A stretch of 64,000 nucleotides of DNA from Flavobacterium sp. SLB02 (GCF_009664855.1 NZ_CP045928.1:1006695-1070694); one strand, 5' to 3'. Numbered from the stretch's first letter, positions 50,894 through 60,050 are shown. Notes: generated from the letters alone by a model not told the origin. Made by a program: numbers and translations.

Positions 50894-53800
50894 TTATTTT
50901 TCTTCGTTATGAATTACGGCTACTGGTTTTCCAGAAACCTTTTCTTGTAAAAATTGGAAGATGATAAATAAAACAGGGATGATAAACAACCCTAATATTA
51001 CTCCTGAAATCATACCTCCGGCGGCACCAATACTAATAGAGTGGTTACCTTGTGCTGACGGTCCTTTGGCGCTCATCATCGGGATTAATCCCACTACGAA
51101 TGCTAGAGATGTCATGATAATTGGTCTAAGACGCAGTTTGGCTGCATCGATTGATGCTTTGACTAAAGCCTGACCTGATTTTCGTTTCTGCACCGCAAAC
51201 TCCACAATCAGAATGGCATTTTTGGCCAGCAGTCCAATAAGCATTACCAGTGCAACCTGCACGTAAATGTTATTTTCAATTCCTGTCAATCCAATAGCTA
51301 CGAATACTCCAAATATACCTGCAGGGATAGATAAGATTACGGCCAATGGCAATATGTAACTCTCATACTGTGCAGCAAGTAAGAAATAGATGAATATCAA
51401 ACACAGTAAGAAAATTGTTGCTGACTGACCTCCAGAGGAAATCTCTTCACGAGTTTGTCCTGAAAATTCAAAACCATAACCCGCAGGCAATTGTTGTGCA
51501 GCTACTTCCTGAATTGCTTTAATGGCATCTCCGGAACTAAATCCTGGTTTAGGGATCGCATTAATGGAAATCGAATTAAACAAGTTGTATCTCGAAGCGG
51601 TTTCTGAACCATAAATACGGGTTAGTTTCACTAAGGTATTTATGGGCACCATTTCGCCTGTTTTGTTTTTAACGAAAACTCGATCAATTGATGAGGGATC
51701 AGCTCTATCGGCAATATCGGCCTGAACCACAACTCGGTAATATTTACCAAATCGGTTAAAGTCAGAAGCTTGTGCGCTACCAAAATAGGTTTGCATGGTT
51801 TGTAAAATGTCTTTTACATTCACACCCAATTGGTTTGCTTTCTCGTCATTGATATCCAATTGCAATTGAGGATAATCGGCTTTGAAAGAGGTAAAGGCTA
51901 CGGCAATTTCCGGACGTTTCATTAATTCTCCGATGAAGTTTTGAGAAATTCCACTAAACTTATCGAGTTTTCCACCAGTTTTATCCTGAAGCACTAAATC
52001 TAAAGCCTCTACGTTACTAAATCCAGGAACGGTTGGGAAACTAAATACAAAGAAACTTCCCCCTGAAATAGCACCTAACTTACCACGAACCTGATTCATA
52101 ATCTCGTCGATATTTTTGATATCTCCACGATCTTCATTTGGTTTAAGCAATACGAAAACAACGGCTGAAGATGGACTTGTAGAATTGGTCAATAAGTTAA
52201 AACCTGAAATCGCTGTTACAAATCGCGATGCATCTAAACCTCTTAAAGTGTTTTCTGCCTGGGTCATTACTTTTTGAGTTCCGTCAAGAGATGTACCAGA
52301 AGGCGTATTTACTGCAATGGCAATAAATCCTTGATCTTCAGTTGGGATAAATCCGGCAGGGGTTGTTTTTACCATTACTATAGTAGCTAGAGTAATTAAA
52401 GCTAAACCTCCTAAACTTAACCATTTTCTGCGGATTAAAAATTTCAAACCTCCAACATAACGGTTGGTTAGGGAATCAAAACTTTTGTTGAATCCGTTAA
52501 AGAATTTTTCTTTAAATCCTTTTTTCTCATAAGGACCATCTCCATGAGCCGAGTGATTGTCTTTTAAGAACAATGCAGCAAGAGCTGGACTTAAAGTTAA
52601 TGCGTTTACCGCTGAAATTACAATTGCAATTGCCATTGTAAAGGCAAACTGACGATAGAAAACTCCTGTTGAGCCTTCCATGAAACCAACCGGCAGGAAT
52701 ACAGCAGCCATTACCAGCGTAATCGAGATAATAGCACCCGTTATTTCGTGCATTGCTTCATGCGTGGCTACTTTTGGAGACAAATGTTTATGCTCCATTT
52801 TCGCATGCACGGCTTCGACGACGACAATTGCATCATCTACCACAATACCAATCGCCAGAATTAAAGCGAAAAGCGTTAGAAGGTTAATCGAGAATCCGAA
52901 TAACTGCATGAAGAAGAACGTTCCTAAAATTGCTACAGGTACAGCAATAGCCGGGATTAATGTTGATCTAAAATCCTGAAGGAATATAAATACTACGATG
53001 AATACTAGTATAAACGCTTCAAGTAAAGTATGCTGAACTTGCTCAATAGACTGATCTAAGGCAACTTTTGTACTATAGAAAATGTTATGTTTGATTCCTG
53101 TAGGGAAATCTTTTGAGGCTTTCTCCATCAATTTGTTGATGGCCACCTGAATATCATTTGAATTTGAACCTGCCAGCTGGATAATACCAATTACAACTCC
53201 TTTTTTACCATTTAAACGCGTTAAACTGTTATAAGAGTAAGCACCAAGTTCGACTCTGGCTACATCTTTGAGGCGAAGTACTGAACCATCAGCATTAGAA
53301 CGTATAGCAATATTTTCATATTCTTCCGGTTTGGTTAATTTTCCTTTGTATTTAATAACGTATTCAAAAACTTCTTTACTTCTTTCACCAAATTTACCCG
53401 GAGCAGCTTCCAAACTTTTGTCCTGAATCGCGCCCATGATTTCATTTGGAGTCACTTTGTAAGTCGACATTTGTGTAGGGTTTAACCAAACACGCATAGA
53501 GTAATCTTTTACACCTCCAAAAATACTGGCAGAACCAACTCCCGGAATACGTTTGATCTCCGGAATAATATTAATCTGTGCATAATTGGCAACAAAAGTC
53601 TGATCGTATTTTGACTCATCATCGGTATACATACCAATGGCCATGATAAAACTGTTTTGTTGTTTGGCAGTTGTTACACCTTGCTGAACAACCTCTGCAG
53701 GCAATTGACTCGTTGCCTGAGCAACTCTGTTCTGCACGTTAACGGCTGCCTGATCTGCATTTGTTCCTAATTTAAAGAAAACTGTAATAGCAAGAGATCC

Positions 53801-54055
53801 GTCATTACTGGCTGTAGAACTCATGTAAGTCATGTTCTCCACACCATTTATAGATTCTTCCAGAGATGGTGCCACAGAACGTAAAACCGTTTCTGCATTG
53901 GCTCCCGGATAAACCGCCGTTACCAAAACCGATGGTGGGGCAATATCGGGAAACTGTTGTAAGGGCAACTTGGTAAGACCAAGTATACCTAATATGACCA
54001 ATAAAATGGAAATAACGGTTGCCAGTACAGGTCTTTGTATAAATATTTTGAACAT
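50894..54055 (-). CDS. HAE1-type RND multidrug efflux pump (AcrB/MexB-like)
   Basis: A 1053-residue inner-membrane pump, the normal length for the family. It has 12 membrane helices, two large periplasmic loops, and the proton-relay Asp407-Asp408 in TM4 (AIGIVVDDAIVVVEA), at the same numbers as in E. coli AcrB. The Lys of TM10 is in GLLAKNAILIVEFA. The N-terminus MFKIFIQRPVLATVISILLV is typical. It expels hydrophobic compounds with the adaptor encoded upstream (11-base gap) and the outer-membrane factor downstream. No truncation is seen. Regulation is probably by the TetR gene at 55532-56125. Confidence 0.96.
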   Translation of the reverse strand: MFKIFIQRPVLATVISILLVILGILGLTKLPLQQFPDIAPPSVLVTAVYPGANAETVLRSVAPSLEESINGVENMTYMSSTASNDGSLAITVFFKLGTNADQAAVNVQNRVAQATSQLPAEVVQQGVTTAKQQNSFIMAIGMYTDDESKYDQTFVANYAQINIIPEIKRIPGVGSASIFGGVKDYSMRVWLNPTQMSTYKVTPNEIMGAIQDKSLEAAPGKFGERSKEVFEYVIKYKGKLTKPEEYENIAIRSNADGSVLRLKDVARVELGAYSYNSLTRLNGKKGVVIGIIQLAGSNSNDIQVAINKLMEKASKDFPTGIKHNIFYSTKVALDQSIEQVQHTLLEAFILVFIVVFIFLQDFRSTLIPAIAVPVAILGTFFFMQLFGFSINLLTLFALILAIGIVVDDAIVVVEAVHAKMEHKHLSPKVATHEAMHEITGAIISITLVMAAVFLPVGFMEGSTGVFYRQFAFTMAIAIVISAVNALTLSPALAALFLKDNHSAHGDGPYEKKGFKEKFFNGFNKSFDSLTNRYVGGLKFLIRRKWLSLGGLALITLATIVMVKTTPAGFIPTEDQGFIAIAVNTPSGTSLDGTQKVMTQAENTLRGLDASRFVTAISGFNLLTNSTSPSSAVVFVLLKPNEDRGDIKNIDEIMNQVRGKLGAISGGSFFVFSFPTVPGFSNVEALDLVLQDKTGGKLDKFSGISQNFIGELMKRPEIAVAFTSFKADYPQLQLDINDEKANQLGVNVKDILQTMQTYFGSAQASDFNRFGKYYRVVVQADIADRADPSSIDRVFVKNKTGEMVPINTLVKLTRIYGSETASRYNLFNSISINAIPKPGFSSGDAIKAIQEVAAQQLPAGYGFEFSGQTREEISSGGQSATIFLLCLIFIYFLLAAQYESYILPLAVILSIPAGIFGVFVAIGLTGIENNIYVQVALVMLIGLLAKNAILIVEFAVQKRKSGQALVKASIDAAKLRLRPIIMTSLAFVVGLIPMMSAKGPSAQGNHSISIGAAGGMISGVILGLFIIPVLFIIFQFLQEKVSGKPVAVIHNEEK

Positions 54056-54066
54056 TTTCGTAAAAA

Positions 54067-55215
54067 TTATTTTTTATTAATTATTTGGGCAACTTTTGCA
54101 GGCGATGATTTCTCAGGCTGAATCACTTGTCCGTCCTGTAGTTTATCAATACCGCTCAATACAATTTGGTCACCAGATTTTACACCATCTTTAATTAAAT
54201 AGTTTGTTCCGCTTTTACCAGAAACCGTGATAGGCATTTTGGTAACTTTGTTTTCTTTGTTTACTGTGAAAACAAAAACTTTATCCTGCATTTCTACAGT
54301 AGCCGATTGAGGAACCAAAACAGCATCGTCATGTTGAAGACCTAAACGAATTTTCCCCGTGTTTCCTGAACGTAGAGTTCCGCCAGTATTCGGGAAAGTA
54401 GCCCTTAGGGTAATTGCTCCGGTAGTTTTATCAAACTGACCGTCGACCATATCAATTTTTCCGGTTTGAGGATAAGCATTGTTATCGGCCAAAACCAAAG
54501 TAACAGGAGGTAATTTTTTTAGTTTATCACCAAGGCTGTTTCCAGCGTATTGCGCTTTAAAGTTGATAAAATCAGTTTCTCCTAAAGAGAAATAAGCGTA
54601 AACTTCATGAACATCAGATAAGTTTGTTAATGGCTCAAGATCAGTTGCAGAAACTAAACTTCCCTGTTTTTTAGGCAATCTTCCAATGTAGCCACTCACT
54701 GGAGCTGTAACATTGGTATATCCTAAGTTAATTTTAGCAGAACCTACCATTGCTCTTGCTTGTTCGATGTTGGCAGCAGCAATTTTTTGAGAAGCCTTAG
54801 CCGTTTTTAACTGATAGTCTGAAACTACTTTGTTTTGTACCAAAGGAGTCAATTTATCCACTTCTAAGTTAGCGTTAATTAAAGCAGCTTCGTAAGCATG
54901 AAGACTTGCTAAAGCATTGTTTAATTGCTCGCGAAAAGGACGTTCGTTTATTTTGAATAAAGTCTGACCTTTACTTACATAAGCACCTTCGTCTACATAC
55001 ACTCTTTCAAGGTTTCCGCTAACTTGTGGGCGAATTTCAACATCAACTGTTCCTTGTATCGAAGCAGGATATTCAGCATCAGTAGTAGTGTTCTCGCTTG
55101 TGATGGCTAAAACTGGTAATAATGGTGGAGCAGGAGCTGCCGGAGCCTGCGACTTATCTGCACAACTGCTTAGCACGAGTGCCAGAATAAAGCTGGTTAT
55201 AATTACATTTTTCAT
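54067..55215 (-). CDS. RND periplasmic adaptor (membrane fusion) lipoprotein
   Basis: A 382-residue adaptor. The lipoprotein signal is MKNVIITSFILALVLSSC (Cys18). The lipoyl half-motifs are GNLERVYVDEGAYVSKGQTL and NVTAPVSGYIGRLPKKQGSL, with a coiled-coil hairpin between (AYEAALINANLEVDKLTPLV). A beta-barrel and membrane-proximal domain follow. It links the pump to the outer-membrane factor. ATG 55215 fits the signal peptide better than ATG 55290, which would add 25 polar residues. Its promoter region contains four copies of a probable TetR operator. Confidence 0.93.
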   Translation of the reverse strand: MKNVIITSFILALVLSSCADKSQAPAAPAPPLLPVLAITSENTTTDAEYPASIQGTVDVEIRPQVSGNLERVYVDEGAYVSKGQTLFKINERPFREQLNNALASLHAYEAALINANLEVDKLTPLVQNKVVSDYQLKTAKASQKIAAANIEQARAMVGSAKINLGYTNVTAPVSGYIGRLPKKQGSLVSATDLEPLTNLSDVHEVYAYFSLGETDFINFKAQYAGNSLGDKLKKLPPVTLVLADNNAYPQTGKIDMVDGQFDKTTGAITLRATFPNTGGTLRSGNTGKIRLGLQHDDAVLVPQSATVEMQDKVFVFTVNKENKVTKMPITVSGKSGTNYLIKDGVKSGDQIVLSGIDKLQDGQVIQPEKSSPAKVAQIINKK

Positions 55216-55300
55216 TTTTGTATTGGTTTTAATTTGTTGGACATTCTTATTGTTTAAATTTTGTGATATTCTGATATTCTGGGCATTCATATTTAATTAT

Positions 55301-55516
55301 ATTAAATTATCTAACGTTGTTAAGTATAATTGCGTAAAAAACCATACAATGATGCTTTCCGATTCTATTTGTAATCGGTATTAAATTATTTATCACTGTT
55401 AAGTAACAAGAGAAAAAAACGCTATATTACTTTATTAAATTTTCTAACACTGTTAAGTAAAGTAGTAAAAAAATAGTTGCTAAATTACCTATTAAATCAT
55501 TTATCACTGTTAAGTT
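55301..55516. promoter_or_regulatory. Four-copy operator array upstream of the RND operon
   Basis: A 26-base direct repeat occurs at 55301-55326, 55380-55405, 55434-55459 and 55491-55516. Each begins ATTAAAT and ends GTTAAGT. Copies 1 and 3 have the palindromic core TAAC-N3-GTTA, copies 2 and 4 have TATCACTGTTA. The same core (TAACACCGTTA) occurs at 56148-56158 near the TetR promoter. The array lies between the TetR gene and the adaptor gene. It is most likely bound by the TetR protein; that is inference from position and symmetry. Confidence 0.75.
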
Positions 55517-55531
55517 AAAATGAAATTTTTT

Positions 55532-56125
55532 TTATTGTATTGATTTTATGATTCCACCAATCGCATCTTTTAGGATTTGATTGTTGATAGTTTCCATTAT
55601 TTCACTTTTGTTGATGATATTAATTGCAATCAAACCATGTATTACAGAGAAGAAAGTAAAATACTTTTGTTTGATAACTTCATCAGTAGGGTTGCTGTTT
55701 TTCATTATCTCACCAATAACTGCAGTAAACAATTTATAAGGTGCTTCGGCAGCAGAACATCGGTCAGAACAACAATTCATTTGCACCCCAAACATTACCT
55801 GATACATTTCAGTATCTGTAAAAGCGAAATCCCAATAGGCCATCCACATAGCTTCTAATTGTTCTTCGGGTTTTTCAAATTTATCTCGGGCTTGCTGAAG
55901 TTCTTTGGCTAACTTGATAAAACCTTTCCCGGTAAGTTCATTAAGGATAGCTTCTTTATTGGAGAAGTATTCATAAATGATAGGAGCCGTATATTCAATC
56001 TTGTCAGCAATTTTTCGCATGCTCAGACCTTGCCATCCTTCTTCTTTCACGATAGCATAAGCAGCCTCAAGAATGTTACTTCTTGTCTCTTCTTTTTGTC
56101 TTAAAATACGATCTTTACTAGCCAT
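55532..56125 (-). CDS. TetR-family repressor of the RND operon
   Basis: A 197-residue regulator. The HTH reads ARNI-like in RSNILEAAYAIVKEEGWQGL, then MRKIADKIEYTAPIIYEYFSNKEAIL, the classical TetR signature. The C-terminal domain is helical with a Cys-rich stretch (GVQMNCCSDRCSAAEAPYKL) that could sense an electrophile or metal. It lies upstream of the adaptor gene on the same strand, separated by 316 bases that contain four operator-like repeats. A fifth core sits at its own promoter. It probably represses itself and the pump. Confidence 0.9.
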   Translation of the reverse strand: MASKDRILRQKEETRSNILEAAYAIVKEEGWQGLSMRKIADKIEYTAPIIYEYFSNKEAILNELTGKGFIKLAKELQQARDKFEKPEEQLEAMWMAYWDFAFTDTEMYQVMFGVQMNCCSDRCSAAEAPYKLFTAVIGEIMKNSNPTDEVIKQKYFTFFSVIHGLIAINIINKSEIMETINNQILKDAIGGIIKSIQ

Positions 56126-56147
56126 TTTATTTAAGTATTAAATTGTT

Positions 56148-56168
56148 TAACACCGTTAGGCAAATGTA
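56148..56168 (-). promoter_or_regulatory. TetR promoter with operator core
   Basis: Minus-strand TACATTTG (56161-56168) matches the -7 consensus. Directly downstream in the transcription direction lies the palindrome TAACACCGTTA (56148-56158), the same core as in the four-copy array. The transcript start would fall within the operator. Confidence 0.65.
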
Positions 56169-56513
56169 TGGCGGTTTTTCTGATTATGAAATAAATTTGT
56201 CATAATATTTTCTTATTGTTGTATAGACAAGTATTAAAATGAGCCGAAAGCCTTTAATAATAAGAGTTGGGTTAATCTTAATTTTTTAAGGACCATCTAA
56301 TTTTCGTGTTTTTAAGACTATTTGTCCCGCCCTAAAGTATGTTTTTTATGATCAAAGCCACCCTAAAAGGATCTCGTTTTGATCGGGGCTAGGCGGGAAA
56401 TCATATTTTTTATGAGACTTTTATATTTTTTAGCTCAAATTTTTCCAAATGAGAATAGAATATAGCCAAATCGGAATGCCAAGAAAAGAACATAAAAACT
56501 GAGCTCCTAAACT
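56169..56513. other. 345-base intergenic region with a GC-rich inverted repeat
   Basis: No gene is visible. TCCCGCC (56325-56331) and GGCGGGA (56392-56398) can pair, with GATCAAA and TTTGATC nested inside (about 56350-56384), forming a long imperfect stem-loop. Its content in G and C is far above the flanks. It may be an RNA structure or remnant of an inserted element. Confidence 0.4.
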
Positions 56514-57443
56514 TTATAAATGCTCTAAGAATTTAATGATCTGCGTTTTCATAGTGGATAAGCCAGGTTCTTCATAGGGAGCATGGCCACAATTTTCCAG
56601 AAAAACTACTTTTTTGAGACAATTTAATTTCTCATAAAATGCTTTACTGGTTTGAAATGTTGTCCAAAGATCTTTTTCAGGCTGCAGGAACAGAACAGGA
56701 GCAGCAGTAAAGTTTTCCGGTTCTATTGCAGGGATAAAATTCATATAGGTTCTTAGAAAGCGTAATTTTATTTTACTTCCTCCGGCGAGTTTATCACTGG
56801 AAAATATTTTTGAAAAAGAAACCTCGTTTGTAATCTTATCCATTTTACAAACCCACTTTATGGGTAAGTTAATAGAATCTGAAAAGAACTTTAAAAAATT
56901 ACTTAACGGCAAACCAATTCTACTTAAAAGTAGATTTGCTGCAAGATCATCCCTTACTTTTTGCGAACGTGGATCTGCCAGTGTTGTTACTATGAGGGCT
57001 TTTACATTTTTATTTTTGGCCGCAACCTGATAAGCTAACATCCCGCCAACGCTTAGTCCTAACAAAACAATTGGTCTGTTATCTTTGATTAATTCAGCGT
57101 CTAAAAAATCAGATAGAGAGTCTACCCAAGCTGAATAATTGATATTTATTTTTTTAGGATTTTTGGTCAGTCCGTAGCCAATTAAATCCGGTGCTACATA
57201 TTCATAGCCCTGATTGTACAGGAAATTACCATACAAACCAATTATCCTTCCGTTTGCGCCAGCACCATGAATTACAATTACTTTTACCGGCGAGGAGGGA
57301 TTTTTCATTCGGTCTAAATGAATATCAAAATCTTTCCATTTCCAATATTCTTCACAGGGAAGGTTATCTTCCCTGTATTGTAAATCTTCAGGCAAAAAAG
57401 CATTGTATCTTCTCCAGTATGATAACTCGCTATAATATTTCAT
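56514..57443 (-). CDS. Alpha/beta-hydrolase
   Basis: A 309-residue cytoplasmic hydrolase of the alpha/beta fold. The oxyanion loop is VIHGAGANGR (57-66), and the nucleophile Ser131 sits in GLSVGG. An acid is probably the Asp in LQPEKDLWTT and the catalytic His lies in ENCGHAPYEEPG. A cap of helices lies between. The substrate is not evident. The ATG at 57443 follows the stop of the ketopantoate-reductase-like gene by 4 bases, so the pair is an operon. A TTG start at 57455 would overlap that gene and is not needed. Confidence 0.87.
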   Translation of the reverse strand: MKYYSELSYWRRYNAFLPEDLQYREDNLPCEEYWKWKDFDIHLDRMKNPSSPVKVIVIHGAGANGRIIGLYGNFLYNQGYEYVAPDLIGYGLTKNPKKININYSAWVDSLSDFLDAELIKDNRPIVLLGLSVGGMLAYQVAAKNKNVKALIVTTLADPRSQKVRDDLAANLLLSRIGLPLSNFLKFFSDSINLPIKWVCKMDKITNEVSFSKIFSSDKLAGGSKIKLRFLRTYMNFIPAIEPENFTAAPVLFLQPEKDLWTTFQTSKAFYEKLNCLKKVVFLENCGHAPYEEPGLSTMKTQIIKFLEHL

Positions 57444-57447
57444 TTCA

Positions 57448-58377
57448 TTAAGCAATTCTATAGGTGGCTTCTATTTTCTCATTGACACCATTATAAAAAG
57501 GAGTTTGAATTCCATATTTTTTAGCGTTTTCAATTATGTAATCCACTAAGAATTGTTTCTCTGTTGGGTTGTTATTCTCAAAATCCAGCTGCAAAGAAGA
57601 TTTGGATTCAAACGGGAATTTAGTCAATAAATCTTTAGAGGTTTGCATATCTTCCTTTGTGAGAGTAATATAGTTTTTCTTTGCAAGGGACTGAATCTCT
57701 AGCATCATGTTTTGGAGAATGTGCATCAGGTTTTGATCTTCTAGGAGTTGACCAAATGTAACTTTGTAAGCGGATGTTATTGCAGCAACGGGAGCAACAA
57801 ATAGATACTTCTTCCATAGGATGTTATTGATGTTAGGAACATATGTAATGTCTAAACCTCCGACAAGTAATAAATCAATTAAAGATTGATTCTCTTTTCC
57901 TCCAACAAAAATCTTTCCAGGTCCGCCAACATGCTGAACATGTCCAGGTTGTTTTACATTCGAAGCCACATAAATGCATCCTTGTAAAATGTTTGCGACA
58001 TTTGGCAATACCTCTTGTATTATTTCTTTGGCATTCACCACATTTTGCAAAGTAATTATGGTCGTCTCAGCATTTATACAATCTTTATATGTATTTAATA
58101 TCTCTTTTATAGAATACGATTTACAGGTCAGGATTAAAACATCCAGAATTCCAATTTCTATTGGATTGTCTGAAACTAAATCAGGAAATATAGTGGTTGT
58201 AGTACCTTTAGAATCAAATAATAAACCTTCGTTCTGTATGGCGTTTTTGGTTTCGCCTCTGCAAATAAATATGATTTTTGTAGCGCTGTCTTTATATTTT
58301 TTGGCCAGGGGAGCACCAACAAATCCACCGATGCCACCAATTCCAAGTATTCCTATTTTTATTGTATTTGAGTTCAT
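57448..58377 (-). CDS. Ketopantoate reductase family protein (PanE/ApbA-like)
   Basis: A 309-residue NAD(P)-dependent reductase. The N-terminal Rossmann motif is KIGILGIGGIGGFVGAPLA, then the conserved LTCKSYSI (substrate-region Lys) and ITLQNVVNAKE. The C-terminal helical domain starts at NNILWKKYLFVAPVAAITSA and contains the catalytic-type Lys. This is the fold of 2-dehydropantoate 2-reductase (coenzyme A pathway). Many relatives act on other 2-oxo acids. Its pairing with an alpha/beta hydrolase and a divergent AraC gene suggests a small catabolic or modifying operon rather than housekeeping PanE. Confidence 0.85.
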   Translation of the reverse strand: MNSNTIKIGILGIGGIGGFVGAPLAKKYKDSATKIIFICRGETKNAIQNEGLLFDSKGTTTTIFPDLVSDNPIEIGILDVLILTCKSYSIKEILNTYKDCINAETTIITLQNVVNAKEIIQEVLPNVANILQGCIYVASNVKQPGHVQHVGGPGKIFVGGKENQSLIDLLLVGGLDITYVPNINNILWKKYLFVAPVAAITSAYKVTFGQLLEDQNLMHILQNMMLEIQSLAKKNYITLTKEDMQTSKDLLTKFPFESKSSLQLDFENNNPTEKQFLVDYIIENAKKYGIQTPFYNGVNEKIEATYRIA

Positions 58378-58452
58378 ATTCTAGTTTTTGATTTTAATTG
58401 CTCCTGCAAAGTAAAGAGGTTCGAAATTATTAAATGATGTAAAAATATCGGT

Positions 58453-58460
58453 TATATTTG
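58453..58460 (+). promoter_or_regulatory. -7 promoter element of the AraC gene
   Basis: TATATTTG matches TAnnTTTG and lies 15 bases before the ATG at 58476. No exact TTG is seen at -33. Confidence 0.5.
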
Positions 58461-58475
58461 TAAAAATTAAGGATT

Positions 58476-59312
58476 ATGAAAGACACCTTTTTTATATACA
58501 AAGATTTCGAAATTTATTCTGTCGAAGAACTTACCTGGAAGAAGGAAGTGCACCGGCATAATTTTTTCGAACTATTATATATCGAATACGGAACGGGCAA
58601 TCATATCTTAAATTCTATTGATCACAATTATAAAGCCCACGATATTTATTTGCTTACGCCAAAGGATTATCATTCTTTTAAAACAGTAACGCCTACAAAA
58701 TTTCATTGTTTGCGTTTTCTGCCCGGTTTCTTTTCGAATAAAAAAGAAATAGAAGACATCGAAAAATTGTTTTACTACCACAACCAGACCAATGGAAATT
58801 TGATTTTTCCTGAAGATGACAAAACCTTTTGCGAGATGGTTATTGTGAAGATTCTAGAAGAAGTAGCCAGACCAAAAGGACAAAACGAGATCATTATAAA
58901 AAGTTTGATGATCTCATTGATTCAGATCATTAGACGAAATGCGAGTATAAAGGAGAGCAATTTGAATTTTCAAAGCACCGAAGTTTTAAAAATTGATACG
59001 ATTTTAAGCTATATCCGGTCCAATATTGCCAACCCGCATTTGCTCAAAAAAAAAGAAATGGCCAGTCATTTTAATGTTTCGATCCATTATATTGGCGAGT
59101 ATTTTAAAACACATCTCAATATCACATTGCGGGATTATATCGAGCAAACAAAGCTCAAAGTGGTTAGGGAAAAATTGAGCAGAAGCAATTTGACCTTCTC
59201 TGAGATTAGTAACGATTTAGGTTTTATTGACAGTAGTCATTTTAATAAATTCATCATGCGAAGCACTGGTGTTTCTCCATCGGAATTTAAAAAATCATTA
59301 AGTATTTCTTAG
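58476..59312 (+). CDS. AraC-family regulator with cupin sensor
   Basis: A 278-residue regulator. Residues 15-110 have an AraC-type cupin pattern (EVHRHNFFELLYIEYGTGNH). The C-terminal double HTH is KKEMASHFNVSIHYIGEYFK and TFSEISNDLGFIDSSHFNKF, closing with STGVSPSEFKK. It is transcribed away from the reductase-hydrolase pair across 98 bases and may control it in response to a small carbohydrate-like or aromatic compound. The evidence for this link is only the arrangement. Confidence 0.88.
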   Translation: MKDTFFIYKDFEIYSVEELTWKKEVHRHNFFELLYIEYGTGNHILNSIDHNYKAHDIYLLTPKDYHSFKTVTPTKFHCLRFLPGFFSNKKEIEDIEKLFYYHNQTNGNLIFPEDDKTFCEMVIVKILEEVARPKGQNEIIIKSLMISLIQIIRRNASIKESNLNFQSTEVLKIDTILSYIRSNIANPHLLKKKEMASHFNVSIHYIGEYFKTHLNITLRDYIEQTKLKVVREKLSRSNLTFSEISNDLGFIDSSHFNKFIMRSTGVSPSEFKKSLSIS

Positions 59313-59352
59313 CAGAAAAATTAGTAGCTACCAAGAAATACTCTTGAGATAG

Positions 59353-59781
59353 TTATTTTATAAAATCCATTTCGACATGCTCAATTCCGGCATCCAGAAA
59401 ATAATTATCAGTTTGTCTGAATCCATTTTTGATATAAAATGGAGTAGCGATTACCTGGGCATAAAGATAAATTTTCTCTTCCTGTTTTAAATCGTCTAAT
59501 ATTTTTGACAAAATCGCTTGGCCAATTCGTTGTCCTCTAAAGGTACTAAGGACCGCAATTCTTTCAATTTTTGCTCCTTTTTCCATTTTTCTGTATCGTG
59601 CTGCTCCGGCTGGTTCTCCCTTTACGGTTGCCAGGTAATGTACAGCCTCTTGATCATCCATAGATTCGCGCTCCTGGGATACATTTTGTTCTTCTACAAA
59701 TACTTGTCTTCTTATTGAAAATGCGGTTTCTATTTGTTCTTTATCGTCGACTTTCTCGACTTTAATACTATTGTTGTTCAT
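59353..59781 (-). CDS. GNAT-family acetyltransferase
   Basis: A 142-residue single-domain acetyltransferase. The N-terminal FSIRRQVFVEEQNVSQERES is the hallmark of the ElaA/GNA1-like group. The acetyl-CoA site is IERIAVLSTFRGQRIGQAIL, and YIKNGFRQTDNYFLDAGIEH closes the fold. The substrate is unknown. Its promoter contains a strong palindrome between the -33 and -7 elements, so it is under the control of some repressor. Confidence 0.9.
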   Translation of the reverse strand: MNNNSIKVEKVDDKEQIETAFSIRRQVFVEEQNVSQERESMDDQEAVHYLATVKGEPAGAARYRKMEKGAKIERIAVLSTFRGQRIGQAILSKILDDLKQEEKIYLYAQVIATPFYIKNGFRQTDNYFLDAGIEHVEMDFIK

Positions 59782-59830
59782 TTTGTTTCTGGGTTTGATA
59801 TACCTGATTAAAGTAAAAATAATTTGTGTG

Positions 59831-59861
59831 CAAATATACGTAGTTAACTACATATATTCAA
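59831..59861 (-). promoter_or_regulatory. Promoter with palindromic operator in the spacer
   Basis: On the minus strand TTG (59859-59861), a 20-base spacer and TATATTTG (59831-59838) form a full promoter for the GNAT gene. The spacer holds the perfect palindrome GTAGTTAACTAC (59840-59851), and the symmetry extends six bases on each side with one mismatch. Confidence 0.7.
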
Positions 59862-59973
59862 AGTTAAATTTTAAATTTTGTGTTTTTTTTATAATAAATA
59901 CAAGGCTTAGCAGCAATACTAAAAGATGATTGAAGCAATAAATATTTAGATTATCTCCGATTGAAACGGCATC

Positions 59974-60012
59974 CTTTTATGGCGGTCGCAAAGCCCCGGG
60001 ACACCATAAAAG
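59974..60012. repeat. GC-rich-loop hairpin
   Basis: CTTTTATGG (59974-59982) and CCATAAAAG (60004-60012) form a 9-bp stem. The 21-nt loop (59983-60003) is rich in G and C, unlike the AT-rich flanks. It lies in the 327-base gap between the GNAT gene and the response regulator. It has no T-run and no gene nearby on the plus strand. Confidence 0.45.
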
Positions 60013-60050
60013 AGATAGTTAAATGAAATTTCTCTGCTTCTAAAACTAAA

